The notes: generated from the letters alone by a model not told the origin. 64,000 nt of DNA from Chitinophaga parva (GCF_003071345.1 NZ_QCYK01000001.1:1488001-1552000), one strand, 5' to 3'. Numbered from the stretch's first letter, positions 1-9,126 are shown. Program-made: numbers and translations.

Positions 1-1
1 G

Positions 2-1039
2 CTGGACCCCTTTACCCAGTACGCGCTGGTATCTACCGAACAGGCCGTGAAAGATTCCGGCCTGGATTTTTCAAAGATGGACCCGTTTGATACGGGCGTG
101 ATCTGGGGCACCGGTGAAGGCGGGCTCACCACCTTTGAAGACCAGCTGCTGGAGTACGCGCAAGACCCGTCCCGGCCACGTTTCAGCCCGTACTTTGTGC
201 CCAAGCTCATTGCCAACATGGCCTCCGGCATGATCTCCATTAAATATGGCCTCATGGGCATCAACTACACCACCGTGTCTGCCTGTGCCACTTCCAATAC
301 CGCCATCATGGATGCCTTCAATTACATCCGCTGGGGTAAGGCCAAGGTGATCATCACCGGTGGTTCTGAATCACCTATTACCCGTGCATCCGTGGGAGGC
401 TTCAGTTCCATGAAAGCCATGAGCAGCCGCAATGATGATCCTGCACATGCCTCCCGTCCCTTTGATGTGGACCGCGATGGTTTTGTAATGGGGGAAGGCT
501 CCGGCACGCTGATCCTGGAAGAATACGAGCACGCCAAAGCCCGCGGCGCTAAGATCTATTGCGAGGTCGCGGGTGCTGCCATGACCGCGGATGCTTATCA
601 TATGACGGCCACCCATCCGGAAGGCCTGGGTGCGCTGAAAGGCATGCAGCTGGCCCTGCAGGATGCCGGCCTTACGCCCGGTGATGTGGATTACCTCAAC
701 GTGCACGCCACTTCCACTCCTGTGGGCGATTTGAGTGAAACCACCGCGGTGCACCGCCTTTTCGGGGACGATGCAACACACCTGCACATCAGTGCTACCA
801 AGTCCATGACCGGCCACCTGCTGGGCGCTGCCGGTGCCGTGGAAGCCATTGCCAGTATTATGGCCATCGTGGATGGCGTGGTGCCACCCACCATCAACAC
901 GGAGGTGATTGATCCTGCTATTCCTTCCAGCCTGCAGATCGTGCTGAAAGAAGCCCTGCAGAAAAAAGTAAAGGTAGCAATGAGTAATACGTTTGGTTTT
1001 GGGGGTCACAATGGTATTGCCGTATTTAAAGCATTGTAG
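2..1039 (+). CDS. fabF: 3-oxoacyl-[ACP] synthase II (5' end outside window)
   Basis: This condensing enzyme elongates acyl-ACP with malonyl-ACP in cytoplasmic fatty-acid synthesis. The frame is open from base 2, so the gene starts before the window; 345 residues are visible, against about 415 for the family. The thiolase-fold triad is present: Cys in VSACATSNTA, His in NVHATSTPVGD and His in SMTGHLLGAAGAVEA. The protein ends with the usual NTFGFGGHNG motif. A hairpin terminator follows the stop and also faces the convergent aldo/keto reductase gene. FabF versus FabB is decided from overall sequence style; confidence is high for the family. Confidence 0.95.
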   Translation: MDPFTQYALVSTEQAVKDSGLDFSKMDPFDTGVIWGTGEGGLTTFEDQLLEYAQDPSRPRFSPYFVPKLIANMASGMISIKYGLMGINYTTVSACATSNTAIMDAFNYIRWGKAKVIITGGSESPITRASVGGFSSMKAMSSRNDDPAHASRPFDVDRDGFVMGEGSGTLILEEYEHAKARGAKIYCEVAGAAMTADAYHMTATHPEGLGALKGMQLALQDAGLTPGDVDYLNVHATSTPVGDLSETTAVHRLFGDDATHLHISATKSMTGHLLGAAGAVEAIASIMAIVDGVVPPTINTEVIDPAIPSSLQIVLKEALQKKVKVAMSNTFGFGGHNGIAVFKAL

Positions 1040-1085
1040 GTTTTTTGTAATTTCGTATAAGCTTAACCGTTATAATCTGTTTTCT

Positions 1086-1122
1086 AAGCCGCTGGTGTGA
1101 TAAATGCCAGCGGCTTTCTTTT
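1086..1122. terminator. Rho-independent terminator between convergent genes
   Basis: A perfect 10-bp stem (AAGCCGCTGG paired with CCAGCGGCTT) has an 11-nt loop and is followed by a T-rich stretch. It lies between the fabF stop and the end of the minus-strand aldo/keto reductase and may serve fabF mainly. Confidence 0.75.
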
Positions 1123-1135
1123 ATGTTTGAATGCA

Positions 1136-2128
1136 TTACGCCTCTTTCAGGATCGCATCTATCTTCGCCAGTTCTTCCGGGCTGAATTGCGTATGCTCCA
1201 GGCACTTCAGGGAGTCCTGCAGCTGTGACACCTTGCTGGCGCCTATCAGCACAGAAGTGATCCGTTGGTCTTTCAGGATCCAGGCCAGTGCCATGTGGGC
1301 CAGTTGCTGGCCACGGGCGGTAGCTATATCATTGAGCCGTTTGATCTGTGACAGGCGCTGTTCCGTGATGTTCTCTGCTTTGAGGAAATGCCCCAGCGCC
1401 GCGCGGGAATCTGCCGGGATGCCGTGCAGGTAGCGGTCTGTGAGCAGGCCCTGTGCCAGCGGGGAGAAGGGAATGCAGCCCACCCCTTTTTCTTCCAGCA
1501 CGTCCAGCAGGCCGCCTTCTACCCAGCGTTCAAACATGGAATATTTAGGCTGGTGGATGAGGCAGGGTGTACCCAGTTGTTGCAGGATGTCAATGGCCTT
1601 GCGGGCATCATCGGCCTGGTAGTTGGAAATGCCTACGTACAGGGCCTTTCCCTGGCGCACGATCAGGTCCAGCGCGCTCATGGTTTCTTCCAGGGGCGTG
1701 TTGGGATCGGGGCGGTGATGGTAGAAGATGTCCACATAGTCCAGCTGCATGCGCTTCAGGCTCTGGTCCAGGCTGGATACCAGGTATTTTTTAGAGCCCC
1801 ATTCGCCGTAAGGTCCTTCCCACATGTAGTAGCCGGCCTTACTGGAGATGATCATCTCATCGCGGTAGGGTTTGAAATCCGTTTGCATGATGCGGCCAAA
1901 ATTCTCTTCGGCGGAGCCGGGAGGAGGACCATAGTTATTGGCCAGGTCAAAGTGGGTGATGCCATTGTCAAATGCTGTGCGCAGGATGGCGCGGCCATTT
2001 TCAAAAACATCCGTGCCGCCGAAGTTGTGCCAGAGGCCCAGCGATACGGCGGGCAACTGGATACCGCTCCTGCCGCAGCGGCGGTATTGCATATCCTGGT
2101 AGCGTAAGGAGTGAGCGAGATAGTGCAT
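1136..2128 (-). CDS. gpr: Aldo/keto reductase, L-glyceraldehyde-3-phosphate reductase (YghZ) type
   Basis: This is an NADPH-dependent (beta/alpha)8 reductase of 330 residues. The start was placed at the ATG giving MHYLAHSLRYQDMQYRRCGR, because E. coli YghZ begins with the same kind of block; an in-frame extension to 2191 looks non-coding. The AKR tetrad is visible: Asp61 and Tyr66 in FDLANNYG, Lys97 in SSKAGY and a His in IFYHHRPD. The GPPPGSAEENFG stretch is typical of the YghZ branch, which reduces L-glyceraldehyde 3-phosphate and methylglyoxal in E. coli. The exact substrate here is inferred. It is a single gene downstream of the PAP2 gene. Confidence 0.9.
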   Translation of the reverse strand: MHYLAHSLRYQDMQYRRCGRSGIQLPAVSLGLWHNFGGTDVFENGRAILRTAFDNGITHFDLANNYGPPPGSAEENFGRIMQTDFKPYRDEMIISSKAGYYMWEGPYGEWGSKKYLVSSLDQSLKRMQLDYVDIFYHHRPDPNTPLEETMSALDLIVRQGKALYVGISNYQADDARKAIDILQQLGTPCLIHQPKYSMFERWVEGGLLDVLEEKGVGCIPFSPLAQGLLTDRYLHGIPADSRAALGHFLKAENITEQRLSQIKRLNDIATARGQQLAHMALAWILKDQRITSVLIGASKVSQLQDSLKCLEHTQFSPEELAKIDAILKEA

Positions 2129-2199
2129 AACGTTTGAATGATTTCCTGTTGTCTGAAAAAGTGCGTTAAAGATGCTGAAAATAAACTGCATTTCATAGC

Positions 2200-2224
2200 A
2201 AAGCCCCGCGCAGCTGCACGGGGC
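2200..2224 (-). terminator. Likely terminator of the PAP2 gene
   Basis: On the minus strand the stem GCCCCG/CGGGGC lies about 40 bases after the PAP2 stop and is followed by a short CTTTG. The T-run is weak, so this is a moderate call. Confidence 0.45.
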
Positions 2225-2263
2225 CCGGACCCTGGTTGATGAATTATGTAAATGGTAAGGAGA

Positions 2264-3262
2264 TCAGAAGTGGTAAGAGAAAGCCAGGCCGGCTGTTTTC
2301 CACTGTGTGTTGTATTGCGGCAGCAGCGTCATTTTAGGTGCGGCATCCTTTTTAGGGGAGAACACGCGCTGCACCACCGGGTATACCAGGTAAGCCGCTT
2401 CCGTGCTTAGTATGCCAAAGCCTGCGCCCGCGGCCACATCGCCGGTAAAGTGGCGCTGCTTCAGCATACGCATGGCGCCGGTGGCCACGGCGGCCATATA
2501 CCCGCTCCATGCCAGCACCGGGTGGGTATCTTTAAACTCCAGGCGCATCAACTCTGCCGATGCAAAGGCTGCAGCCGTATGGCCGGAAGGGAAAGACAGG
2601 TTATCACTGCCATCCGGGCGGGTTTCCTTGGTAATGCGTTTTACCACTTCCGTGCTGCCAAAGGCAATGGATAGGCTGATAGCGGAGATCACAGCTGTTT
2701 GCGCGGCGGTATGGCGGCCTTTTACGCCCGCAGCTTCCAGGCCCACGGTGGCTACGGCCGGCGCAAATTTCAGGTAGTCGTCCAGCGAGGTATGGAAGCG
2801 TGGATAATCTTCACGGAGCTCGTGGGCGGTATTATGATTGAGCTTATAAATAAGAGAATTGGTGCTGAGCCCCGCGGCACCAATGCCGATAAGGACCAGC
2901 GGCACCGTAACGCCGGCGGTAGTAAGATGGAATGATCTCACCGGCTCCCTGCTCATGGGGATGCTTTGCAGCAAACCCTCCGTGCGCGGCAGGCTGGTAT
3001 CCTGCAGTCCATTCAGCTGTGGCAGGCCGGCGTGCCCAGAGCCACTGCCGGTCATGCTGGAAAAGGAGGGAAGCCCGGCTATCCCGGCACCGGTATTAAA
3101 GGAAGGTGCATTGCTGACGGCGACTGTGGCAAAGGCGGGCGTACCGTTGCTAACAGTGGCAGTAGTGGTTCCAGGGGCCTGGGCCAGGCAGTCCGCCGTA
3201 CAGAATGCCAGCGCGGACAACAGGCCAACCCGCATAGGGAGTTGCTTTAATGTTTGGTGCAT
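2264..3262 (-). CDS. PAP2-family membrane-associated phosphatase
   Basis: This is a 332-residue protein with an N-terminal signal peptide (MHQTLKQLPMRVGLLSALAF, ending near CLAQ). The type-2 phosphatidic acid phosphatase signature is complete: KRITKETRP (KX6RP), SFPSGHTA, and RHFTGDVAAGAGFG with the distal His/Asp. Such enzymes remove phosphate from lipid phosphates such as phosphatidate, undecaprenyl-PP or lipid A, on the outer face of a membrane. The region between signal and core is Ser/Thr/Gly-rich and of low complexity. It is transcribed away from the mla operon, with which it shares the upstream region. The lipid substrate cannot be read from the sequence. Confidence 0.88.
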   Translation of the reverse strand: MHQTLKQLPMRVGLLSALAFCTADCLAQAPGTTTATVSNGTPAFATVAVSNAPSFNTGAGIAGLPSFSSMTGSGSGHAGLPQLNGLQDTSLPRTEGLLQSIPMSREPVRSFHLTTAGVTVPLVLIGIGAAGLSTNSLIYKLNHNTAHELREDYPRFHTSLDDYLKFAPAVATVGLEAAGVKGRHTAAQTAVISAISLSIAFGSTEVVKRITKETRPDGSDNLSFPSGHTAAAFASAELMRLEFKDTHPVLAWSGYMAAVATGAMRMLKQRHFTGDVAAGAGFGILSTEAAYLVYPVVQRVFSPKKDAAPKMTLLPQYNTQWKTAGLAFSYHF

Positions 3263-3588
3263 AATCTAAATTCTCGTCGAAATCTGGTCAAAATCTGTAG
3301 TTGCAGGTTCGATTTGATTGAAAATACTGAAAAACCCAATTATTTTATCGTTTTTTTAACCATTATGACTTTATTTTAACAAATAAATAAGAAATTAGGG
3401 TAGCGCTTGCTCAAAATTCAAATGGGTAAATTCCGGGAGAGGATTAACTTCGCAGCGCCGTCCCGTTCGCCGGCCATACGGGTTAGGGAACAATAATTGT
3501 ATGTCCACAATTAACCCAAACATAAATTATTGCATGCTAACTAAATGTGATATGTTTGCGGCCGCGGAAATAAATAATAATAACGCCC
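3263..3588. other. Intergenic region between divergent PAP2 and mlaE genes
   Basis: This 326-bp AT-rich region carries the mla promoter at its right end. A small frame at 3501-3686 overlaps the start of mlaE and has no coding character. Nothing else was identified. Confidence 0.6.
3530..3558 (+). promoter_or_regulatory. Bacteroidota-type promoter for mlaEFD
   Basis: A -33 TTG at 3530-3532 is separated by 18 bp from a perfect -7 TATGTTTG (TAnnTTTG) at 3551-3558. Transcription would start about 25 nt before the mlaE ATG. This is the best match to the phylum's vegetative consensus in the window. Confidence 0.7.
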
Positions 3589-4383
3589 ATGGATTCATCG
3601 AACTGGCAACCGGAAAAACCAGTCATATCAAGGAAGATAGATCAGATCTTCATTACCATTTACCAGGTATTCCTGTTCGTCCGTAAATTCTTCCGGGAAG
3701 CTTTCAGGCTGCCTTTTGAACGTGGGGAATTTATTCGCCAATGCTACCAGATTGGGTACCGCTCACTGGCCCTGATCACGCTTACAGGGTTTATCACCGG
3801 TATGGTATTTACAAAACAATCGCGCCCTTCCCTGGCGGAGTTCGGGGCCACTTCCTGGCTGCCCTCCCTGGTGAGTATTGCTATTGTGCGCGCCCTGGCG
3901 CCCCTGGTTACGGCGCTGATCTGCGCCGGTAAGGTGGGTTCCAGCATTGGTGCGGAACTGGGCTCCATGCGTGTGACCGAGCAGATAGATGCAATGGAAG
4001 TCTCTGCCATCAATCCTTTTAAATTCCTGGTAGTGACCCGCGTGCTGGCTACCACTGTGGTGGTACCCATCCTGATGGCCTATACCGGTTTTGTGGGCAT
4101 GATGGGGTCTTTCCTGGATGTGCATCTCAACGAGGCTACCAGCATGCTCACCTTCTTCCAGTCTGCCTTCGACAAAATCTCTTTCCTGGATTTTGGCTCT
4201 TCCATGATCAAGGCCATCTGCTATGGCTTCACCATCGGGATGGTGGGTTGCTATCAGGGCTGGAATGCCAGCCAGGGTACACAGGGTGTGGGTAAAGCGG
4301 CCAACGTGGCGGTAGTGGTATCCATGTTCCTCATCTTCATTGAAGAGATGTTCATTGTACAGATCATTAACTTCATCCGTTAG
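3589..4383 (+). CDS. mlaE: MlaE-family ABC transporter permease
   Basis: This is the inner-membrane permease of an Mla-type phospholipid transporter that helps maintain outer-membrane lipid asymmetry. It has 264 residues. After a cytoplasmic N-terminal stretch with amphipathic helices (about 1-50) there are five to six hydrophobic segments. The conserved block GKVGSSIGAELGSMRVTEQIDAME is typical of the family. It is the first gene of mlaE-mlaF-mlaD, with 2-3 bp gaps, so the three are co-transcribed from the promoter at 3530-3558. No MlaA, MlaB or MlaC homologue is visible nearby, which is usual for this phylum. Confidence 0.93.
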   Translation: MDSSNWQPEKPVISRKIDQIFITIYQVFLFVRKFFREAFRLPFERGEFIRQCYQIGYRSLALITLTGFITGMVFTKQSRPSLAEFGATSWLPSLVSIAIVRALAPLVTALICAGKVGSSIGAELGSMRVTEQIDAMEVSAINPFKFLVVTRVLATTVVVPILMAYTGFVGMMGSFLDVHLNEATSMLTFFQSAFDKISFLDFGSSMIKAICYGFTIGMVGCYQGWNASQGTQGVGKAANVAVVVSMFLIFIEEMFIVQIINFIR

Positions 4384-4385
4384 TA

Positions 4386-5159
4386 ATGAAAGAGAACAAA
4401 CCAAATATTAACTATAACGAGGTGGTGATCGACATCAAGGGATTGTACAAATCCTTTGGGAGCAACCAGGTACTGCAAGGGGTGGACCTCCAGGTGCACC
4501 AGGGCGAGAACGTGGTGGTACTGGGCCGCTCCGGTACCGGTAAGTCCGTATTGATCAAGATCATCTCCGGCCTGCTCTACCCCGATGCAGGCACGGTAAA
4601 TGTACTGGGTAAGGAAGTGCCCTTGCTGGATGAGCATGCGCTGCGCGACCTGCGCCGCCAGATCGGTTTTTCCTTCCAGAACAGTGCCTTGTATGATAGT
4701 ATGACCGTGGGGGAGAACCTGGCCTTCCCGCTGAAACGCAATGTGCGCCATCTTTCCAACGCGGAAGTACGCAAGGCGGTGGAAACGGTGCTGGATGCCG
4801 TGGGCTTGTCCCAGGCCCTGCACCAGCTGCCCTCGGAACTATCCGGCGGCCAGCGCAAACGCATCGGTATTGCCCGCACCCTCATCATGACGCCCAAGAT
4901 CATGCTGTACGATGAGCCCACCGCCGGCCTGGACCCCATTACCAGTACGGAGATCAATGGCCTCATTAACGAAGTGCAGGAACGCTACCGCACCAGCGCC
5001 ATCATCATTACGCACGATCTTACCTGTGCCAAGACCACCGGCGATAAGATCGCGATGCTGCTCAATGGCAAGTTTGTGAAGCAAGGCAGCTTCGATGATA
5101 TTTTCAATACCAAAGATCCAGTGATCCAGAGCTTTTACGACTATAACTTTATTCAGTAG
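4386..5159 (+). CDS. mlaF: MlaF-family ABC transporter ATP-binding protein
   Basis: This 257-residue ATPase energises the MlaE permease from the cytoplasmic side. Visible motifs are Walker A (GRSGTGKSVLIK), the Q-loop in FSFQNSALYDSMTV, the signature LSGGQRKRIGIARTL, Walker B IMLYDEPTAGLD and the switch His in IITHDL. It begins 2 bp after the mlaE stop and ends 3 bp before mlaD. The short spacing and shared strand support one operon. Confidence 0.94.
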   Translation: MKENKPNINYNEVVIDIKGLYKSFGSNQVLQGVDLQVHQGENVVVLGRSGTGKSVLIKIISGLLYPDAGTVNVLGKEVPLLDEHALRDLRRQIGFSFQNSALYDSMTVGENLAFPLKRNVRHLSNAEVRKAVETVLDAVGLSQALHQLPSELSGGQRKRIGIARTLIMTPKIMLYDEPTAGLDPITSTEINGLINEVQERYRTSAIIITHDLTCAKTTGDKIAMLLNGKFVKQGSFDDIFNTKDPVIQSFYDYNFIQ

Positions 5160-5162
5160 CAT

Positions 5163-6164
5163 ATGAACGCATCGAACAAACGCGCGGTTACCGTTGGCAT
5201 TTTCATTTTTATCGGCATCCTCATTATGCTGATAGCGGTACTCACCCTGGGCGGACAAAAGAAAACCTTTGTGCGCTCCGTACAGGTGAGCGCGCTTTTC
5301 AAAGACATTAACGGCCTGCAGGCGGGCAACAATATCTGGTACTCCGGTGTAAAGATCGGTACCGTGAAAAGAATTGAATTTACCGGCTCCGAAACCGTAA
5401 AAGTGCTCCTGAATGTACAGGAAGATTATACCCAGTATATCCACAAGGATTGTAAGGCCAAGATCGGTTCTGACGGGCTGATCGGTAACCGCATCGTGGT
5501 GCTGTTTGGCGGTACCCCCGCCGCGCCCACCCTCGAATCCGGCGATGTGATCGGGGTAGACAATGGCATCAGCACAGACGATATCATGAACACCCTGCAG
5601 GTGAACAATAAGAACCTGGTGGACATTACCGGCAACCTGAAGGTGATCAGCAGCAAGCTGGCCGCCGGCGAAGGCTCTATTGGCAAGCTGCTGAATGATG
5701 AATCGCTTTACAATGCGCTGGAAGCCGTATCACAGGCCCTGCGCCAGGCCTCTGCCAACACGCAGCAGATCACGGCAAACCTGAACAACTACACCGCCCA
5801 GCTGCACAAACCCGGTACCCTGGCCAATGACCTGGTAAGCGATACCGTGGTCTTTGCCCAGCTGCGCAGTACTGTAAAACAACTGAACCAGGTAGCTTCT
5901 ACTGCCAATGGCGTGGTAACCGACCTGAAAGGCGCCAGCAGCAGCGTAAATGGTGCCCTGAGCAACGATAGCTCCGCCGTAGGCGTACTGCTCCATGACA
6001 CCGCCGCCGCAGCAAACCTGCGCCAGATCATCTACAACCTGCAGACCAGCACTGGTAAGCTGGATGAAGACCTGCAGGCCGCCCAGCACAACTTCCTGCT
6101 GAGAGGTTATTTCAAGAAAAAAGCAAAAGCAGAAAAGAAAGCCGAAGCCGCCGCAAAGCAGTAA
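5163..6164 (+). CDS. mlaD: MCE-domain lipid-binding protein (MlaD-like)
   Basis: This is the periplasmic MCE ring subunit anchored to the MlaEF complex. It has 333 residues. One N-terminal transmembrane helix (about 11-30, VGIFIFIGILIMLIAVLTLGG) is followed by an MCE beta-barrel at about 38-115 (LFKDINGLQAGNNIWYSGV...). A long helical, Gln/Asn/Ser-rich C-terminal part of about 200 residues contains GEGSIGKLLNDESLYNAL repeats typical of bacteroidal MlaD. It ends in a Lys/Ala-rich tail. This is longer than E. coli MlaD (about 183 residues), consistent with an extended helical stalk or tunnel. Confidence 0.92.
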   Translation: MNASNKRAVTVGIFIFIGILIMLIAVLTLGGQKKTFVRSVQVSALFKDINGLQAGNNIWYSGVKIGTVKRIEFTGSETVKVLLNVQEDYTQYIHKDCKAKIGSDGLIGNRIVVLFGGTPAAPTLESGDVIGVDNGISTDDIMNTLQVNNKNLVDITGNLKVISSKLAAGEGSIGKLLNDESLYNALEAVSQALRQASANTQQITANLNNYTAQLHKPGTLANDLVSDTVVFAQLRSTVKQLNQVASTANGVVTDLKGASSSVNGALSNDSSAVGVLLHDTAAAANLRQIIYNLQTSTGKLDEDLQAAQHNFLLRGYFKKKAKAEKKAEAAAKQ

Positions 6165-6261
6165 GGGCTAACGGGAAGGCATACACGAAGAGAAGCGGTA
6201 AGTGCCGGGAAAAAGGTGCAGATGAGGAAAAACCGCAAGCGCTAACGGAAAGGTATAAACG

Positions 6262-6296
6262 AAAAGGCCGCAAGTGAAATGCTTGCGGCCTTTTTT
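6262..6296 (+). terminator. Terminator of the mla operon
   Basis: A 13-bp stem (AAAAGGCCGCAAG with CTTGCGGCCTTTT), a 7-nt loop and a T-run follow mlaD by about 100 bp. The A-tract on the 5' side could let it also work for the convergent Omp85-type gene. Confidence 0.85.
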
Positions 6297-6370
6297 ATGA
6301 CGCCAGCCCGGCGTGCTTTTTCTTCGCGGATGCGGGATCTTTCCTGCACCAGGCTGTATGCCGGAATATT

Positions 6371-7513
6371 TTAAAACGCTTCTCCCAATTGGAAGTATAA
6401 CCCGTGGTTGCTGCCTTGCCCTATACCATAATCCACTCTCAGGTTCAGCTTCTCTTTTCTATCCAACGCCAGGCGCAAACCCGCGCCAAATGAGTACTTC
6501 AGGTTTTTTAGCTGGTAGTCCAGCATGGTATGGCCCACATCTCCACAGTCTGCAAAGCCCACGGCGCCAAAGCGCCAGAAGAGAGGCACGCGGTATTCTG
6601 CCTGCAGCACCAATTGTTCTTTATCGCGGTAGCGCCCATCATAATAGCCGCGCATACTGTTTGCCCCGCCAAAGGATGCCAGGCTGCGCAACGGCACTTC
6701 CTTGCCAAAGTTGTTGAAATCATACAACTGCACGGCCAGCACCTGGTCTTTGTAAATGCGCTTGAACATGCGCAGGTCTACCACAAAGTTGGTGTAGTTA
6801 TAATCGGAGCCGAATATTTTATCGAAGTGGTTGAAGAAGATCTGCGCAAAGTAGCCTTTATCCGGTGCAAAGGCGTTGTTGCGGCTATCGTACGTAAAGC
6901 TGGCACCCAGGCCGGACACCAGGTAGCCATTACGGCCCACCACCTGCTCCTGGTCCAGCAGGTCGCCAGGGGTATGCTTTACACGCAGCAGGTTTTGCTG
7001 TTCGTACATCACGCCTACAAACAGGTTGTGCCCCAGGCTGCGCATGAGGTGGAGGTAGGCAAAATACTGCTGGAAGGTGTAAGGCGTTTTGGCAGAATCC
7101 GGGGTATTCTTACCCAGGCCCCAGAAGCTATCGGGAAAGTAGCTGTAGGAGAACTGGTAGTTGAGAATGTATTTCTCTTTGGGAAAATAAGTGGTGCCGG
7201 TAGCTGCCGTTACCAGCTGTTTATTGAGGGAGTACAGGATCAGCCCCTGCAGGTTTGAAGTGCGGGTGGCCGTGTCCTTGGAGATATGAAACGTGTAAGA
7301 CACTACGGCGCCTATGCTCCAGTCTGTTTCTATGGAGCGTGCTACCACCGGGAAAGCGATCAGGGAGCGCTTGCGCGGGTCCCTGGATCTGAGCACGGTA
7401 TCCGCAAGCGGGCCGGCTGGCTTTACGTTGGCAACGGTATCAGTCTGTGTTTGGGCGAAAGTTGGGAGTCTTATAGCCAAGCTCATCACTATGAGCATCA
7501 ATAACTTCTGCAA
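6371..7513 (-). CDS. Omp85/BamA-type outer-membrane barrel protein without POTRA domains
   Basis: This 380-residue protein has a signal peptide and then goes directly into a surface-antigen (D15/Omp85) beta-barrel. The barrel marker GGANSMRGYYDGRYRDKEQL contains the conserved RGY. The C-terminus ends in alternating hydrophobic residues and Phe (FQLGEAF), as expected of an outer-membrane beta-signal. There is no room for POTRA repeats, so it is not BamA or TamA itself. The best start is TTG at 7513, giving MQKLLMLIVMSLAIRL with a basic n-region; ATG at 7498 would remove the only lysine. Its function (transport, adhesion or barrel partner) is unknown. Confidence 0.8.
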   Translation of the reverse strand: MQKLLMLIVMSLAIRLPTFAQTQTDTVANVKPAGPLADTVLRSRDPRKRSLIAFPVVARSIETDWSIGAVVSYTFHISKDTATRTSNLQGLILYSLNKQLVTAATGTTYFPKEKYILNYQFSYSYFPDSFWGLGKNTPDSAKTPYTFQQYFAYLHLMRSLGHNLFVGVMYEQQNLLRVKHTPGDLLDQEQVVGRNGYLVSGLGASFTYDSRNNAFAPDKGYFAQIFFNHFDKIFGSDYNYTNFVVDLRMFKRIYKDQVLAVQLYDFNNFGKEVPLRSLASFGGANSMRGYYDGRYRDKEQLVLQAEYRVPLFWRFGAVGFADCGDVGHTMLDYQLKNLKYSFGAGLRLALDRKEKLNLRVDYGIGQGSNHGLYFQLGEAF

Positions 7514-7712
7514 ATCCGGTCGAATTTTGTCACAAAATAAGACTTTGACCGCGCTCTGGCCAAAGCGTTTAAACCGGTTTTAAATATCATAGGTGCAGCC
7601 CGGGTATAACTGGATGAAAACCAATCTACAAGATGATGTTAAGTTTCGCGGATTTTAAAACTGTTTAACACTCGGCGCTACCAAAAATGCAAGCCGGGCT
7701 TAAAAACACAAA

Positions 7713-7741
7713 GGAGACGCTCCCGGAGAAGCGCCCCTTTT
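7713..7741 (-). terminator. Weak terminator after the small membrane protein gene
   Basis: On the minus strand a GC-rich stem with G-T pairs (GGGGCGCT against AGCGTCTC) precedes CTTTG. It lies 25-50 bases after the stop at 7765. The T-run is poor. Confidence 0.35.
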
Positions 7742-7764
7742 GTTTGCTATTACAGGCGTGTGTA

Positions 7765-8274
7765 TCAAATCCCGTTGTGCTGCCGGCTGGCCAGCGGCAA
7801 CTTGCGCCAGGTGTAAGCCGCCATGGGCAGGGCAAACAGGAATATGAGCACCAGGATGCCGGTGATGGCCCCCGGCCATTGTGGCCAGGTGTGCAGCCTG
7901 CTCAGCGGCAGCACTGCCAGGTTCATTACACTCCATACCAGTAAGCCATATCCTACCCCGTGCAGCACCAGGGTTTTACCACGGGCCGGGTAGTACATCG
8001 CGTACAGGCAGTAAGCGCCCGTAAAAAAACCTGCAATAAGGTAATGGAACACCAACCCGGCGATGCCCGTGTACCAGCCGCCCTGGAAGGCGGCGCTGCC
8101 ATAAGCCCCGCTGCTGATATATTGCAGCAGCTGTAGCACCGTGACTTTTTTCAATAACAGGCAATTAATAACAACAGCGGATAACAGATCCAAAGAGCCG
8201 CAAAGCAGCCAGGCTTCCGGGAAAACCGGCCACGCACGGCGGCTGGTAAGCCAGCGCATCGTGGTTTTAGACAT
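7765..8274 (-). CDS. Small multi-spanning membrane protein, unknown function
   Basis: This is a 169-residue protein with about four hydrophobic segments: AWLLCGSLDLLSAVVINCLL, AGLVFHYLIAGFFTGAYCLY, a central segment near VGYGLLVWSVMNLAVLPL, and ITGILVLIFLFALPMAAY. The start chosen gives MSKTTMRWLTSRRAWP; the frame is open to 8409 but the upstream part looks non-coding. It lies 150 bp downstream of the LytTR regulator on the same strand, so it may belong to that regulon. It faintly resembles the YagU/DUF1440 style of membrane protein, but not enough for a family call. Confidence 0.65.
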   Translation of the reverse strand: MSKTTMRWLTSRRAWPVFPEAWLLCGSLDLLSAVVINCLLLKKVTVLQLLQYISSGAYGSAAFQGGWYTGIAGLVFHYLIAGFFTGAYCLYAMYYPARGKTLVLHGVGYGLLVWSVMNLAVLPLSRLHTWPQWPGAITGILVLIFLFALPMAAYTWRKLPLASRQHNGI

Positions 8275-8424
8275 ACGGAAAGAGGGTTGATAAAATGATA
8301 CCGGCAAGGTAACACGTGTACACGCGCGCCGGTTCATTATTCCACGGAATGCAGGCCTGGGGCTACAGACAGCAGGGAGGGGCGCCGGAACGACATTGGG
8401 CCATGGCAAAACGCTGTTGGTAGG

Positions 8425-9126
8425 TTACCGCATCAGGATGTTCATCACCAGCTCCTTATAGCTGCGGCCAATGGGCAGGCTTTGCCCGTTGATCTCCACG
8501 TCTGTAGCGGAGATAGCCTCTATCTTGTCCTGCGCCACGATAAAGCTGCGATGGATGCGCAGGAAATTATTGCGGGCCAGCAGCTCCTCTATTTGGCCCA
8601 GCTGGAACTTGGTGAGGATGCTTTTGTCTTTGGTGATAATGCGGATGTATTCTTTGAGGCTTTCTATGTAAAGGATCTCATCCAGGTAAATTTTGATCTT
8701 CTTTTTATTCACGTTGAAGAACAAATGCATGCGCTGTGGCAGGGGCGCCATGCTTACGGAAGTGGCGGTGGTAGCCTGCTTTAGCTTATTTACCGCCATG
8801 AGGAAGCGGCTGAATTCTATGGGCTTCAGCAGGTAGTCCAGCACATTGAATTCATAGCCCTGCAGTGCATATTCCTGGTAGGCGGTGGTGATGATCACCT
8901 GGGGCGGATGTGGTAAGGAACGGAGAAAATCCAGGCCCTTGAGCTTGGGAAGGTGGATGTCCAGGAAGATCAGGTCCACCGGCTCCTGCTGTAATTTTTC
9001 CATAGCGTAAATCGCATCCGTGCAGATGCCTTTCAGCTCCAGGAAGGGGATCTGCTTTACGTAATCACTGAGCACTTCTGCGGCCAGTGGCTCGTCTTCC
9101 ACGATAATGCAATTATATTTTTGCAT
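8425..9126 (-). CDS. LytTR-family response regulator
   Basis: This 233-residue cytoplasmic transcription regulator has an N-terminal receiver domain (about 1-120) with the acidic pair in VEDEPLA, phospho-acceptor Asp56 in LIFLDIHLPK and the conserved Lys in DYLLKPI. A LytTR DNA-binding domain follows (about 135-233; KKKIKIYLDEILYIESLKEY...FLRIHRSFIV...LPIGRSYKE). Its first 14 bases overlap the end of the upstream histidine kinase gene, so the pair is translationally coupled. Target genes are not identifiable; the small membrane gene downstream is the nearest candidate. Confidence 0.93.
   Translation of the reverse strand: MQKYNCIIVEDEPLAAEVLSDYVKQIPFLELKGICTDAIYAMEKLQQEPVDLIFLDIHLPKLKGLDFLRSLPHPPQVIITTAYQEYALQGYEFNVLDYLLKPIEFSRFLMAVNKLKQATTATSVSMAPLPQRMHLFFNVNKKKIKIYLDEILYIESLKEYIRIITKDKSILTKFQLGQIEELLARNNFLRIHRSFIVAQDKIEAISATDVEINGQSLPIGRSYKELVMNILMR

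Noticed and set aside
6371-7513. bamA or tamA
   Set aside because: With 380 residues there is no space for POTRA domains; only the barrel is present.
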